Position numbers and translations under genes: made by a program
Assembly: GCF_002577195.1 (NCBI RefSeq)
Contig: NZ_NULG01000001.1
Coordinates: 1 to 55,171 of the forward strand
Length of the DNA: 55,171 nt
Direction of reading: 5' to 3'
From: Bacillus sp. AFS041924
GTDB taxonomy: Bacteria; Bacillota; Bacilli; Bacillales; Bacillaceae_G
In this document: in pieces, positions 7,280 to 15,004 of the stretch
How positions within the stretch are numbered: the stretch's first letter is position 1
How the letters are laid out: the number at the start of each line of letters is the position of its first letter
Notes under the pieces: model-generated
Told to the model about the DNA's origin: nothing
Databases searched by the model: none
The model's input: only the letters and a program-made list of their open reading frames with translations

Positions 7280-8431
7280 GTGTATTATCGTAGTTTAGGA
7301 AAGATACCAAAAAAAAGACATACTCAATTTCGAAAAGAAGATGGGTCATTATATAGAGAACAAGTAATGGGTACAAAAGGATTTTCAGGTACTCAATCAA
7401 TTTTATATCATAACCATATGCCTACGTCAGTTAGTGAAACGTCATTTTATAAATCACTACAAATTGAATTTGAAGAACAGACATCATTACAACACCGTCA
7501 TATTCGTACAAAAAATGTAGAGCGTACTGGTGATGCTTTAGAGGGAAGAGTATACGTTTTAGGTAATTCGGATCTGTTAATCGCAGTTGCAAATGTTACA
7601 GAAGAAAGTCGTCATTTTTATCGAAACGGTGAAGGAGATGAAATGTTCTTCGTCCATTACGGTTCTGGTCAAATCCAAACAATGTTTGGAACAATTACTT
7701 ACCGTAAAGGGGATTACATCATGATCCCTATTGGAACGATCTACAAAGTAGTTCCAAATGACGATACAAAGCTATTGATCGTAGAATCGAATAGCCAATT
7801 AACAACTCCAAGACGTTATCGAAATGAATATGGACAAATGCTTGAGCATAGTCCGTTTTGTGAACGCGATTTTAGAGGTCCAGAAACACTAGAGACATAC
7901 GATGAAAAAGGTGAATTTACTGTTCTAACTAGAGCAAGAGGAAACCTTTACAAACATGTTTTAACACATCATCCATTTGATGTAGTAGGATGGGATGGAT
8001 ATTTATATCCATGGGCATTTAATATTGAAGATTTCGAACCGATTACAGGAAGAATTCATCAGCCACCACCAGTACATCAAACATTCGAAGGACATAATTT
8101 TGTAGTTTGCTCATTTGTTCCAAGAATGTATGATTATCACCCAGAAGCGATTCCAGCTCCATATGTTCACAGTAATGTAAACAGTGATGAAGTCCTTTAC
8201 TATGTTGAAGGAAACTTCATGAGTAGAAAAGGAATCGAACAAGAGTCTATTACTTTACACCCATCAGGTATTCCTCATGGACCACATCCAGGTAAAACTG
8301 AGGGTAGCATTGGGAAGAAAGAAACATTAGAATTAGCAGTTATGATCGATACATTTAGACCACTTTATGTAGTAAAAGAAGCACATCAATATGAAGATCC
8401 AGCTTATATGGGTAGTTGGATTGAAAAGTAG
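7280..8431 (+). CDS. hmgA: homogentisate 1,2-dioxygenase
   Basis: Cupin-fold Fe(II) dioxygenase of 383 residues that opens the homogentisate ring to maleylacetoacetate. The GTG at 7280 follows GAGGGGGAG. Recognisable segments are the N-terminal MYYRSLGKIPKKRHTQFR, the conserved GRIHQPPPVHQTFEG, and the metal ligands His and Glu in PYVHSNVNSDEVLYYVEG (about residues 296-303) with the distal His in GIPHGPHPG (about 333). The sequence is shorter than proteobacterial HmgA (about 430) but typical of the Bacillus form. It is the last gene of the operon and its stop codon overlaps the terminator stem. Confidence 0.94.
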   Translation: MYYRSLGKIPKKRHTQFRKEDGSLYREQVMGTKGFSGTQSILYHNHMPTSVSETSFYKSLQIEFEEQTSLQHRHIRTKNVERTGDALEGRVYVLGNSDLLIAVANVTEESRHFYRNGEGDEMFFVHYGSGQIQTMFGTITYRKGDYIMIPIGTIYKVVPNDDTKLLIVESNSQLTTPRRYRNEYGQMLEHSPFCERDFRGPETLETYDEKGEFTVLTRARGNLYKHVLTHHPFDVVGWDGYLYPWAFNIEDFEPITGRIHQPPPVHQTFEGHNFVVCSFVPRMYDYHPEAIPAPYVHSNVNSDEVLYYVEGNFMSRKGIEQESITLHPSGIPHGPHPGKTEGSIGKKETLELAVMIDTFRPLYVVKEAHQYEDPAYMGSWIEK

Positions 8432-8456
8432 AGTCTTTTGATTCTACTTTTTATTT
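8424..8456 (+). terminator. terminator of the tyrosine-catabolic operon
   Basis: AAAAGTAGA pairs with TCTACTTTT around a short loop and is followed by TTTATTT. The left arm includes the hmgA stop codon. Confidence 0.75.
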
Positions 8457-8627
8457 GAATTTGACAATCAAAAGTTTAGTAGTGATTGTACCTTTCAATC
8501 GTCATACAGAAGAGGATTTAGGACTAGACAATTTGAAATATTCTTAAAAATAATACTAGATTAACAGCTTACTAATATGATAAACTGACAACATTATACA
8601 AAAATATGAATAAAAGGAGAAATTAGC

Positions 8628-9710
8628 ATGTACGTGAAACCACAAATTTTGACGCTTCAGGCATATACACCAGGAAAACCAAGTGAAGTAGTCATGCGTG
8701 AATATGGTCTAGACAAAGTAGTAAAACTTGCATCAAATGAAAATCCATTCGGTTGTTCTCCTAAAGTTTTTGAAGAGCTACGTAACGTAGTAAGTAAATT
8801 TGCGATTTATCCAGATGGAGCGACAGAAGAAATTAGTAAGAAACTTGCAAATTTCTTAAATATACAGCCGGATCAATTAATATTCGGAAGTGGCGCCGAC
8901 GAAGTTATTCAAATGATTAGTCGTTCATTGCTAACGAATAAACATAATATTGTACAAGCTTCTCAAACTTTTTCACAATATGCTCATCATGCAGTTATAG
9001 AAGGAGCTGAAGTAAGAGCTGTTCCTTTAGTTAACGGTGTACATGATTTAGATGCTATGCTTTTGGAAGTAGATGCGAATACTAAAATTGTTTGGATTTG
9101 TAATCCAAATAACCCAACAGGTACATATATTGGTAGTCGTAAATTAGTAGAGTTTTTAGAAAAAGTACCAAGCACTACTTTTGTAGTCGTTGACGAAGCA
9201 TACGTTGAATATGTATCAGCATCAGATTTCCCTGATACGCTCTCTTTACTAAATAAATTTGAAAATCTAATTGTTTTAAGAACATTTTCAAAAGCATACG
9301 GCTTAGCATCATTCCGAATTGGATACGGAATTGCAAATAGCAAATTAATACAAGAATTAAATATTGCTAGACTACCTTTTAATACTTCAATGTTATCTCA
9401 AGTAGCGGCAATGGCTGCACTTGAAGATCAAGTCTTTATAAATAACTGTGTTGAACAAAATAAAAAAGGCATGGAGCAATATGAAGAGCTTTTCAATAGT
9501 TATGGAATAGAATACTATCCATCACAAGCGAACTTTATTTTTGTACCAATCGAAAATAGCCAAGAAATCTTTAAAGAGCTAGAATCAAAAGGATATATTA
9601 TCCGTTCATTCCCTAATGGAATTCGAATTACAATCGGAACGGCTGCTGAAAATGAAGGTCTAATTTTACATTTGAAGCCAGCATTAACGAAAAATACTTC
9701 AACCATCTAA
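8628..9710 (+). CDS. hisC: histidinol-phosphate aminotransferase
   Basis: PLP-dependent class I/II aminotransferase of 360 residues of the HisC type. Marks are the N-terminal SNENPFGCSPKV, the WICNPNNPTGTYI motif, VVVDEAYVEYV with the pyridine-nitrogen Asp, and the Schiff-base Lys in RTFSKAYGLASFRIGYG. It transaminates histidinol phosphate; Bacillus HisC enzymes also accept tyrosine and phenylalanine keto acids. It is the only hisC in the window and is missing from the his operon at 18-25 kb, so it probably completes that pathway. It sits directly after the tyrosine operon but is separated from it by a terminator and 170 bp, and has its own GGAG and terminator. Confidence 0.92.
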   Translation: MYVKPQILTLQAYTPGKPSEVVMREYGLDKVVKLASNENPFGCSPKVFEELRNVVSKFAIYPDGATEEISKKLANFLNIQPDQLIFGSGADEVIQMISRSLLTNKHNIVQASQTFSQYAHHAVIEGAEVRAVPLVNGVHDLDAMLLEVDANTKIVWICNPNNPTGTYIGSRKLVEFLEKVPSTTFVVVDEAYVEYVSASDFPDTLSLLNKFENLIVLRTFSKAYGLASFRIGYGIANSKLIQELNIARLPFNTSMLSQVAAMAALEDQVFINNCVEQNKKGMEQYEELFNSYGIEYYPSQANFIFVPIENSQEIFKELESKGYIIRSFPNGIRITIGTAAENEGLILHLKPALTKNTSTI

Positions 9711-9718
9711 TTACTAAG

Positions 9719-9750
9719 AAAATCGTCATTTGTAAAAGTGACGATTTTTT
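9719..9750 (+). terminator. hisC terminator
   Basis: AAAATCGTCA and TGACGATTTTTT form a clear stem with a terminal T-run right after hisC. Confidence 0.85.
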
Positions 9751-9764
9751 GTCATTTTAATAGT

Positions 9765-9793
9765 TAAAATGGCGTTTTAGTAGAATTAGAAGG
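9765..9793 (+). repeat. cassette-boundary tail motif, copy a
   Basis: AAAATGGCGTTTTAGTAGAATTAGAAGG matches the tail consensus (R)TGGCRG-TTAGT-AATAAG seen also near 10961, 11675, 12696, 13633, 14233 and 15068. It lies about 55 bp upstream of the Nudix gene and directly after the hisC terminator. Confidence 0.5.
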
Positions 9794-9847
9794 AAACCGA
9801 CTAAATCAATAGAATTAAATAGTATCATCGTTTTTAAGGAGAAATTA

Positions 9848-10297
9848 ATGGGATATATTATGGATTTAAGAAAAGTTGTAGGTAGCCGACCTCTCATTAT
9901 GGCTGGTGCAGCTGTTATACTACTAGATTCACAAAAGAGAGTATTATTACAATTAAGAAAAGACAATAATACATGGGGGTTACCCGGTGGTTCACTAGAG
10001 TTAGGAGAAAATTTAGAAGAAGTGGCTAAAAGAGAATTGAAGGAAGAAACAGGCTTAATCGCATTAAAACTTGAGTTTTTTAATATTTTTTCTGGAAAAG
10101 AATTCTACTATAAGTATCCTCATGGAGACGAAGTATATAATGTCATTTCGACTTATATATGTACGGAATACAAAGGCGTATTAAAGAAAGAAGAAAGCGA
10201 AGTGCAAGATTTACGCTTTTTTGATTTTAATAGTCTTCCATCAGAAATTAGTCCACCTGACCTTCCAATCATCATGTCAATTAAGGAAAAATTATAG
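9848..10297 (+). CDS. Nudix hydrolase
   Basis: Protein of 149 residues with a complete Nudix box (about residues 46-68): GGSLELGENLEEVAKRELKEETG fits GX5EX7REUXEEXGU with all metal-binding Glu present. The N-terminal strand IMAGAAVILLDSQKRVLLQLR is the usual lead-in. It probably hydrolyses a nucleoside-diphosphate-linked substrate or mutagenic nucleotide in the cytoplasm; the specificity cannot be read. AAGGAGA precedes the ATG. It is the first single-gene unit in the cassette-like stretch. Confidence 0.9.
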   Translation: MGYIMDLRKVVGSRPLIMAGAAVILLDSQKRVLLQLRKDNNTWGLPGGSLELGENLEEVAKRELKEETGLIALKLEFFNIFSGKEFYYKYPHGDEVYNVISTYICTEYKGVLKKEESEVQDLRFFDFNSLPSEISPPDLPIIMSIKEKL

Positions 10298-10344
10298 AAG
10301 TAGAAACGTGGAATTACGGTTAATTATTCGAGAGGGGAAATTAA

Positions 10345-10908
10345 ATGAATCCTATTTTATTAGATGTTCCGTTACAAATAGAAACTGACAGACTATTTCT
10401 TCGAGCACCACTTCAAGCTGGTGAAGGGAATGTAGTACACCAAGCTATTAAAGATTCAATTAGTGAGTTAAAGCAATGGTTGTCTTTATTCCAGTCAATT
10501 CCTACTGTTGAAGAAACGGAAATTCTACTGAGAAATGCCCATATAGATTTTTTGAAAAGAGAAAGCTTTCGCTATCTTATCTATCTTAAGGATACTAATG
10601 ATTTTATTGGGACTGCTAGTCTTCACGCAATTAATTGGAAGATTTCTAAATGTGAAATCGGATACTGGATTAACTCGCAATATAGTGGCAATGGATATAT
10701 GACAGAAGCAGTTAGTGAGTTAACAAACCTTGGTTTTCATCTACTTAAATTTAGAAGGATTGAAGTACGATGTGAATCTAATAACACTAAAAGTCGTTCG
10801 ATCCCTGAAAAACTCGGCTTTGAGCTTGAAGGGATCTTACGTAATGAAGATCTTTCAGCTGACGGTAAAAAACTAACTGATACTTGCATCTATGCAAAGG
10901 TAAATTAG
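10345..10908 (+). CDS. GNAT N-acetyltransferase (RimJ/RimL type)
   Basis: Acetyl-CoA-dependent acetyltransferase of 187 residues. The N-terminal IETDRLFLRAPLQ is the RimL-type beginning, EIGYWINSQYSGNGYMTEAV is motif A (the acetyl-CoA pyrophosphate loop), and NTKSRSIPEKLGFELEGILRNE is motif B. This subgroup modifies N-termini of ribosomal proteins or small molecules; the target is unknown. GAGGGG precedes the ATG. A near relative with the same layout is at 26713-27279, so these look like lineage paralogues. Confidence 0.88.
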   Translation: MNPILLDVPLQIETDRLFLRAPLQAGEGNVVHQAIKDSISELKQWLSLFQSIPTVEETEILLRNAHIDFLKRESFRYLIYLKDTNDFIGTASLHAINWKISKCEIGYWINSQYSGNGYMTEAVSELTNLGFHLLKFRRIEVRCESNNTKSRSIPEKLGFELEGILRNEDLSADGKKLTDTCIYAKVN

Positions 10909-10909
10909 A

Positions 10910-10984
10910 CTGAAATATTAAAATTCAGTTCTTTCGGTAGTATCTTTCTTATTTAAGTAATTGGCAGTTAAATTGAACAATGAG
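10910..10984 (+). repeat. terminator plus cassette-boundary tail, copy b
   Basis: An ACTGAA...TTCAGTTCTTT hairpin is followed by TTTAAGTAATTGGCAG and TTAAATTGAACAATGAG. This is a diverged version of the terminator-plus-tail unit whose best copy is at 14164-14255. It separates the GNAT gene from the next gene. Confidence 0.45.
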
Positions 10985-11051
10985 TTTGTTATGAATCTAG
11001 TGAATTATACAATTAATAGAGGATTTAAAATCTGAGAAAGAGGGTAGAGTT

Positions 11052-11519
11052 TTGAAACTGAAATACAAAGAACTTCCCAAAGCGAAGATGTTTGGATATA
11101 GTATTTTACTAAGTATTTTTATATTTTTTTTACTCATACTAATTTTCGTATATTCATTTTGGGATGTATTCAGTCATACGTATTTTTTATTATTAATACC
11201 ATTAATACCGATCATAATCTTTATTTTGTTGTTTATTCCAAAAGCCTTATTTTTTATTAAACTTAATTCAATTGATTATTTGAGGTATGAGAATAATATA
11301 CTCTCTATCCATCATCAAGGTATATTTAGTTCTAGAAAGGAAATAAAAGTAGAAGATATTGAAAGAGCTTTTATAATTAGTGATAAATTCATTTTAGCAA
11401 CGCATTCTGGGGAAGAAATTGATATTTTCATAAGTAATTTATTAATAAAAGATTTTGAGAAACTAACAATGAAATTAAGTAATTCTATTAAAATTAGCAA
11501 AAATTTCGATACTTTGTAA
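11052..11519 (+). CDS. two-TM membrane protein of unknown function
   Basis: Not recognised. The 155-residue protein has two strong hydrophobic helices (about residues 15-40 and 45-70) and a cytosolic C-terminal half (LRYENNILSIHHQGIFSSRKEIKVEDIERAFII) that reads like a small PH-like beta domain (bPH), as in other Bacillus two-TM/PH-like proteins. The start is TTG at 11052 after GAGGGTAGAG. It is alone in its transcription unit, between boundary repeats b and c. Confidence 0.6.
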   Translation: MKLKYKELPKAKMFGYSILLSIFIFFLLILIFVYSFWDVFSHTYFLLLIPLIPIIIFILLFIPKALFFIKLNSIDYLRYENNILSIHHQGIFSSRKEIKVEDIERAFIISDKFILATHSGEEIDIFISNLLIKDFEKLTMKLSNSIKISKNFDTL

Positions 11520-11612
11520 CTACCTCAATGTAAAGAAAAAAGACCGAATTTCTTTAAATTTATATCTTCTTTTACAAATTAATTTTTTGATAAGACTAAT
11601 AATTCCTTATCT

Positions 11613-11699
11613 AACTAAACGCATGCAATAGTTGAGGATCACAAGCTGCTAGTATGCGGCTTTTTTTGAAGTAAATGGCAGGATAGATGCTTAAGAAAT
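11613..11699 (+). repeat. cassette-boundary repeat, copy c
   Basis: The left half ACTAAACGCATGCAATAGTTGAGGATCAC leads into a GCTGC...GCGGC hairpin with a T7 run, then GAAGTAAATGGCAGGATAGATG. The order (head, terminator, tail) is the same as in copies at 14164 and 15005. Confidence 0.6.
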
Positions 11700-11756
11700 C
11701 ATCTTTTTCGTAATAGAATGTAAATAGACATAGGAGTTATTTCCTATGTCTATTGA

Positions 11757-11960
11757 TTACTCTACATATTCCATAATATCACCAGGTTGACATTTCAAAA
11801 CCTTGCAAATTGCTTCTAATGTAGAAAAACGTATTGCTTTAATTTTCCCTGTTTTTATATTTGATAGATTTACAATACTTATATCAACCGCTTCAGCTAA
11901 CTCATTAAGTTGCATCTTACGATCGGCTAGTACACGATCTAATCGCAAAATAATACTCAT
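11757..11960 (-). CDS. small XRE-family HTH regulator (YozG-like)
   Basis: Stand-alone Cro/CI-type helix-turn-helix protein of 67 residues. MSIILRLDRVLADRKMQLNELAEAVDISIVNLSNIKTGKIKAIRFSTLEAICKVLKCQPGDIMEY is the classic YozG pattern, a DNA-binding domain and nothing else, ending in the QPGDI(ME)Y motif. It starts 12 bp after the DUF2975 membrane protein gene. This pair recurs across Firmicutes and is presumed to be a membrane protein plus its regulator. It is the only minus-strand unit inside the 9.8-17.5 kb accessory stretch. Confidence 0.9.
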   Translation of the reverse strand: MSIILRLDRVLADRKMQLNELAEAVDISIVNLSNIKTGKIKAIRFSTLEAICKVLKCQPGDIMEYVE

Positions 11961-11972
11961 ACATACCCTCGC

Positions 11973-12536
11973 TTATAATATTGAATCGTATTCTTCTTGC
12001 AAATAGCATCCATATCTAAAAACCCCTGATAAAATTAAAAGACAGATCCCAAATAATAATACAGGAACTTCTGAATAAAATAATTCAAAACTAACCCGGT
12101 TCTTTAAAAAAACTAAATCTTCAATAAAATTATATATGTATCCAATTAATGCTTGAACTACAAAAAGCCATCCCATTATTCTTATCCTAATAGCATTATT
12201 ATAAATAAATGGTTTTTGTTCCATAACATTTTTTAGAATTTGATTAAGATTGCTTAAAAGTAATGAGTTGGTTAGTCCAATAAAAACACCTTGAATAGAG
12301 ATCGAGAAAATAATTAGTTTGTAATTAAATGCAGAATAATTGCTTTTATGAATCCCTAGCTGAGTGTAAGTCAGAATTGTCTTTTCACTCAAATCACTGA
12401 AAAAAACTGAAGTAACAAAAAATGCAACTAACGCGGTACCAATGTAGCAGAAAAAAGTAGCATATTTAGTAAGGCGATAAAGAATTTTAGTTATTTTTAA
12501 ATATCCATTGATGACAGAATCATTTTTAGTGTTCAT
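11973..12536 (-). CDS. DUF2975 family membrane protein
   Basis: Integral membrane protein of 187 residues with four hydrophobic segments (about 23-48, 70-95, 120-140, 155-175). The C-terminal end FRYGCYLQEEYDSIL is the DUF2975 signature, and the NQILKNVMEQKPFIYNNAIRIRIMGW middle is also typical. The biochemical role is unknown. It is cotranscribed with the YozG-like HTH gene downstream. A GGGAG ribosome binding site precedes the ATG. Confidence 0.85.
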   Translation of the reverse strand: MNTKNDSVINGYLKITKILYRLTKYATFFCYIGTALVAFFVTSVFFSDLSEKTILTYTQLGIHKSNYSAFNYKLIIFSISIQGVFIGLTNSLLLSNLNQILKNVMEQKPFIYNNAIRIRIMGWLFVVQALIGYIYNFIEDLVFLKNRVSFELFYSEVPVLLFGICLLILSGVFRYGCYLQEEYDSIL

Positions 12537-12693
12537 TTGAGAACTCCCTTTTTGTTTTCTTTATTATCATAATAATTAAAAAATTAAATTTATTCAATAA
12601 TAATTTATCGTTTATTATTAAAAAATTAATGAATTTTAGTGGTTTAATGTTGTTGAAAATCATTAAAATAGAAAATGTAGAGTGCATGTTCAA

Positions 12694-12720
12694 CGAATGG
12701 CAGATTAGTACAATAAGAAT
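12694..12720 (+). repeat. cassette-boundary tail motif, copy d
   Basis: CGAATGGCAGATTAGTACAATAAGAA matches the tail consensus closely and lies about 70 bp before the immunity-like gene. No head or terminator half is seen on its left, where the divergent minus-strand operon begins. Confidence 0.5.
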
Positions 12721-12784
12721 CTGTTAATATATCCCGTATTCTGCTATGTTTGATTTAAAGTTATCTATGAAAAGAGATGAGAAA

Positions 12785-13060
12785 ATGAATCAATTTCTTC
12801 TTGGAGGTAAACAAGGATTTATTCGAATTGAACTAAATGAAGTTATAGGCTATCCAAATGAAACAAGTTTTTTAGGTGGCTATGATGTTAAAGTAAAGAT
12901 TGAACTAAAAAGTGGGAATTATTATGTGAAAGATGCCGAACTGTGGTTTTCTACAGGTCAAATATATGAATTCTACGTACAACTACTTAAATGCTATAAG
13001 GAATTAAAAGGTATAATTAATTTTCCGAATCCTGAATCGGAGCTTAAATTGGAAGTATAG
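12785..13060 (+). CDS. WapI-like immunity protein, probably C-terminally short
   Basis: The N-terminal GFIRIELNEVIGYPNETSFLGGYDVK and the AELWFSTGQIYEFYVQLLKCYKELKG segment resemble the WapI family of immunity proteins, which neutralise toxic C-termini of WapA-type contact toxins. The ATG at 12785 gives 91 residues. Family members as I recall them are longer, with a further beta-rich half, so this copy may be truncated after the ESELKLEV end. No toxin gene is near, so it is an orphan immunity gene. GAGATGAG serves as a weak ribosome binding site; ATGs at 12746 and 12767 are alternatives. Confidence 0.6.
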   Translation: MNQFLLGGKQGFIRIELNEVIGYPNETSFLGGYDVKVKIELKSGNYYVKDAELWFSTGQIYEFYVQLLKCYKELKGIINFPNPESELKLEV

Positions 13061-13119
13061 ATTAATAAAAGGGCGCTTAAAAAAGTAATATAGATTAACT
13101 TATGAAAAGGGGATTTTAT

Positions 13120-13413
13120 ATGATTTTGGAAGCCGTTATGCTACAAGTTAAGGAAGGTATGGAAGAGGACTATGAAGAAGCATTTCGTGGGGCTTCAGAA
13201 ATAATTTCTTCAATGAAAGGCTACATATCTCATGAATTACAGCGTTGTATGGAAGTAAAGGGGAAATATTTACTACTAGTTCAATGGGAAACATTAGAAG
13301 ACCATACAGTTGGATTTAGACAATCTAACGAGTATCAAGAATGGAAAAAGCAATTACATCATTTTTATGATCCATTTCCGACAGTTGAACATTTTAATAG
13401 GGTTAAACTTTAG
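13120..13413 (+). CDS. antibiotic biosynthesis monooxygenase (ABM) domain protein
   Basis: Small ferredoxin-like-fold protein (97 residues from the ATG at 13120, preceded by AAAAGGGGA). MILEAVMLQVKEGMEEDYEEAF, MKGYISHELQRCMEVKGKYLLLVQWETLEDHTVGFRQSNEYQEWK and the final FDPFPTVEHF-like end are the ABM/PF03992 pattern, where a buried His and Trp line the pocket. Members are small cofactor-free monooxygenases or heme-related dimers; the substrate is unknown. An upstream in-frame ATG at 13102 has no ribosome binding site. Confidence 0.85.
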   Translation: MILEAVMLQVKEGMEEDYEEAFRGASEIISSMKGYISHELQRCMEVKGKYLLLVQWETLEDHTVGFRQSNEYQEWKKQLHHFYDPFPTVEHFNRVKL

Positions 13414-13420
13414 TAAGTCT

Positions 13421-13660
13421 TATTCAACCAAAGCATGCTTAAGTTGAATAAAAAGATCGGCTGTTTAGTCGATTTTTTTATGTCACTAAACATGTTTCTA
13501 TAAGTAGAGGGAGAACAGTTTAGTCGACTGGATCATGGTCCCACTGGCAGTTACGTTTTACCCTGGCTACTGTAATCATATTACCTATAAAAAATAGGTC
13601 AACCAGAAAATTCTGGCTAACCATATAATACGAAATGGTAGTTTAGTGGAATAAGCGTTT
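13421..13660 (+). repeat. cassette-boundary repeat, copy e (expanded)
   Basis: The head (ACCAAAGCATGCTTAAGTTGAA) and terminator hairpin (GATCGGCTG...GTCGATTTTTTT) lie at 13426-13480. The tail CGAAATGGTAGTTTAGTGGAATAAGCG lies at 13631-13657. About 150 bp separate them, including a CCAGAAAATTCTGG hairpin (13601-13614). This insertion inside the repeat holds no gene I can support. Confidence 0.5.
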
Positions 13661-13704
13661 CTAATAATTTGGTATAATGAGTCTAACATTTATAGAGGTG
13701 AATT

Positions 13705-14160
13705 ATGAAAAAATATGAAAAAATGCTAATTGGAATTAATGATGAAGAACTTAATTGTTTTACGAGTAAAGGAGATTGGCTATATATTTCAAATAAAAAA
13801 GATACAAAAAAAGGGCTTTTTACATTGCCGAGTGGTTTTCATTACTTTGTTTCTATAAACGAGAAGCGAATGCCATCTGAAATCGGAGTAGTAAAAAAAA
13901 TTCCTAATGCTATTACTGCTAGAGAGCTGGCAGAACTAGAATATACAAGTAGAAAAAAAGATAAATCGCTAATTAATGATGATGAATTGAAAGAATATGA
14001 ATGGTTTTTAGAAAAGATTAATGCTCAACCAGAACACACTCCTATGGGAACAACTTGGTTTGAAAGGATTTTTCCAAAAAAAGAAAAGGAATTGAGAGTA
14101 CATAAGAAATTCTTTAGTGGTTTAAGTAAAGAAGAGAAAAAAGAACTATTTGTAGATTAA
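13705..14160 (+). CDS. hypothetical protein, 151 residues
   Basis: Not recognised. It is soluble, charged, with no signal peptide or membrane segment. It begins MKKYEKMLIGINDEELNCFT after TAGAGGTG and ends in a Lys/Glu-rich tail (KKFFSGLSKEEKKELFVD). The GVVKKIPNAITARELAELEY stretch looks like a short helical linker. It is a single-gene unit bracketed by boundary repeats e and f, so it may be an accessory or defence-related gene like its neighbours, but nothing in the sequence proves this. Confidence 0.65.
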   Translation: MKKYEKMLIGINDEELNCFTSKGDWLYISNKKDTKKGLFTLPSGFHYFVSINEKRMPSEIGVVKKIPNAITARELAELEYTSRKKDKSLINDDELKEYEWFLEKINAQPEHTPMGTTWFERIFPKKEKELRVHKKFFSGLSKEEKKELFVD

Positions 14161-14163
14161 TCT

Positions 14164-14255
14164 TATTAAACTAAAGCCAATTAGTTGAAGATAGATCACG
14201 AGTTGCTTGCAGCTCTTTTTTTTATTAAAGTATATGGCGGATTAGTTCAATAAGG
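14164..14255 (+). repeat. cassette-boundary repeat, copy f (best preserved)
   Basis: Head ATTAAACTAAAGCCAATTAG and TTGAAGATAGATCAC, then a GAGTTGCTTGCAGCTC hairpin with eight T, then ATTAAAGTATATGGCGG and ATTAGTTCAATAAGGA. The head (AACTAA/TTAGTT) and the tail (TTAGTT) share short inverted ends. It serves as terminator of the preceding gene and precedes the next gene by about 140 bp. Confidence 0.65.
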
Positions 14256-14397
14256 AATGTTAAAATATGAATATAATTTTTAAACTATAAGGGTACGGGT
14301 AAAAAGGGATAAACAAATACAACTTCCTTTAACAGTAGAACTATTTAGAAGGATTGAAGTTATTAAAAACAAATAAAATAAGGAGGATAATTTTAAT

Positions 14398-14643
14398 ATG
14401 ACAAGAGATGAGGCAAAACGAATCCTATTAGAAGAAGGATTAAAATATTATAACTGGTTTCATGAAAAAGATATCGGTTCAAATGTGGTTCTAATTTATA
14501 AAGAGGATACTAAGTGGGTTGTTTGTGCAACTGATGAGAGAGCTAGTATTGTAGAAACATCAATTGCCCATTATGGTAATGAAGAAGAGGCGTTAGATGA
14601 TTTTATTAAAAGAGTAAGATTGGAAAAGATATTAAAGCTATGA
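14398..14643 (+). CDS. Imm59-like immunity protein
   Basis: Acidic soluble protein of 81 residues. The pattern MTRDEAKRILLEEGLKYYNW, KWVVCATDERASI, then NEEEALDDFIKRVRLEK resembles the small Imm59 immunity family as I remember it: a DERA(S) turn followed by an EEAL-DFI-R helix. Such proteins neutralise polymorphic toxin domains. No toxin gene lies close by, which makes it the second orphan immunity-like gene in 2 kb. A strong GGAGG stands before the ATG. Confidence 0.55.
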   Translation: MTRDEAKRILLEEGLKYYNWFHEKDIGSNVVLIYKEDTKWVVCATDERASIVETSIAHYGNEEEALDDFIKRVRLEKILKL

Positions 14644-14656
14644 ATATAAAATGTAG

Positions 14657-14681
14657 AAAACTAATTCATGTGTTAGTTCAA
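14657..14681 (+). repeat. partial cassette-boundary motif, copy h
   Basis: AAAACTAATTCATGTGTTAGTTCAA has the inverted AACTAA/TTAGTT ends of the boundary repeat but no terminator hairpin between them. It lies between the Imm59-like gene and the interrupted ORF at 14733. Confidence 0.35.
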
Positions 14682-14732
14682 GTATAGCAATGAAGTTCCA
14701 ATATCTTCTTAAAAGCAGAGGAGAACATAATA

Positions 14733-14993
14733 ATGAGTAAGATGACATTGAAACTAACAATTGAAAATAAAGAATAGTTTATTGAAGAAGATCAAAGGTA
14801 TATTTTTGAATTTAAGTCAGGTTATGAACTAAATGATTCTGAAAATCTATACTGCAAATGTTTGGTAATTGATCTTTCACTTGCTCTTATAGATGATGAT
14901 GGAAGTATTCGTTTCTATGTATTGGATGAAGAATCAGGTGAAGATTATCTAATTGCGCAAGAAGAACTTTTATCGATAATTAATATTAACTAA
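14733..14993 (+). pseudogene. small ORF interrupted by an in-frame TAG
   Basis: An 86-codon frame opens with ATG after AGGAGAA and runs MSKMTLKLTIENKE, then TAG at 14775-14777, and continues openly for 71 codons (FIEEDQRYIFEFKSGYELND ... EELLSIININ) to TAA. The good ribosome binding site, sustained coding character after the stop, and an acidic immunity-protein-like composition suggest a gene killed by one nonsense change, or a sequencing error. I do not recognise the family. The boundary repeat copy g follows directly. Confidence 0.6.
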
Positions 14994-15004
14994 TTGATCT
15001 TATG

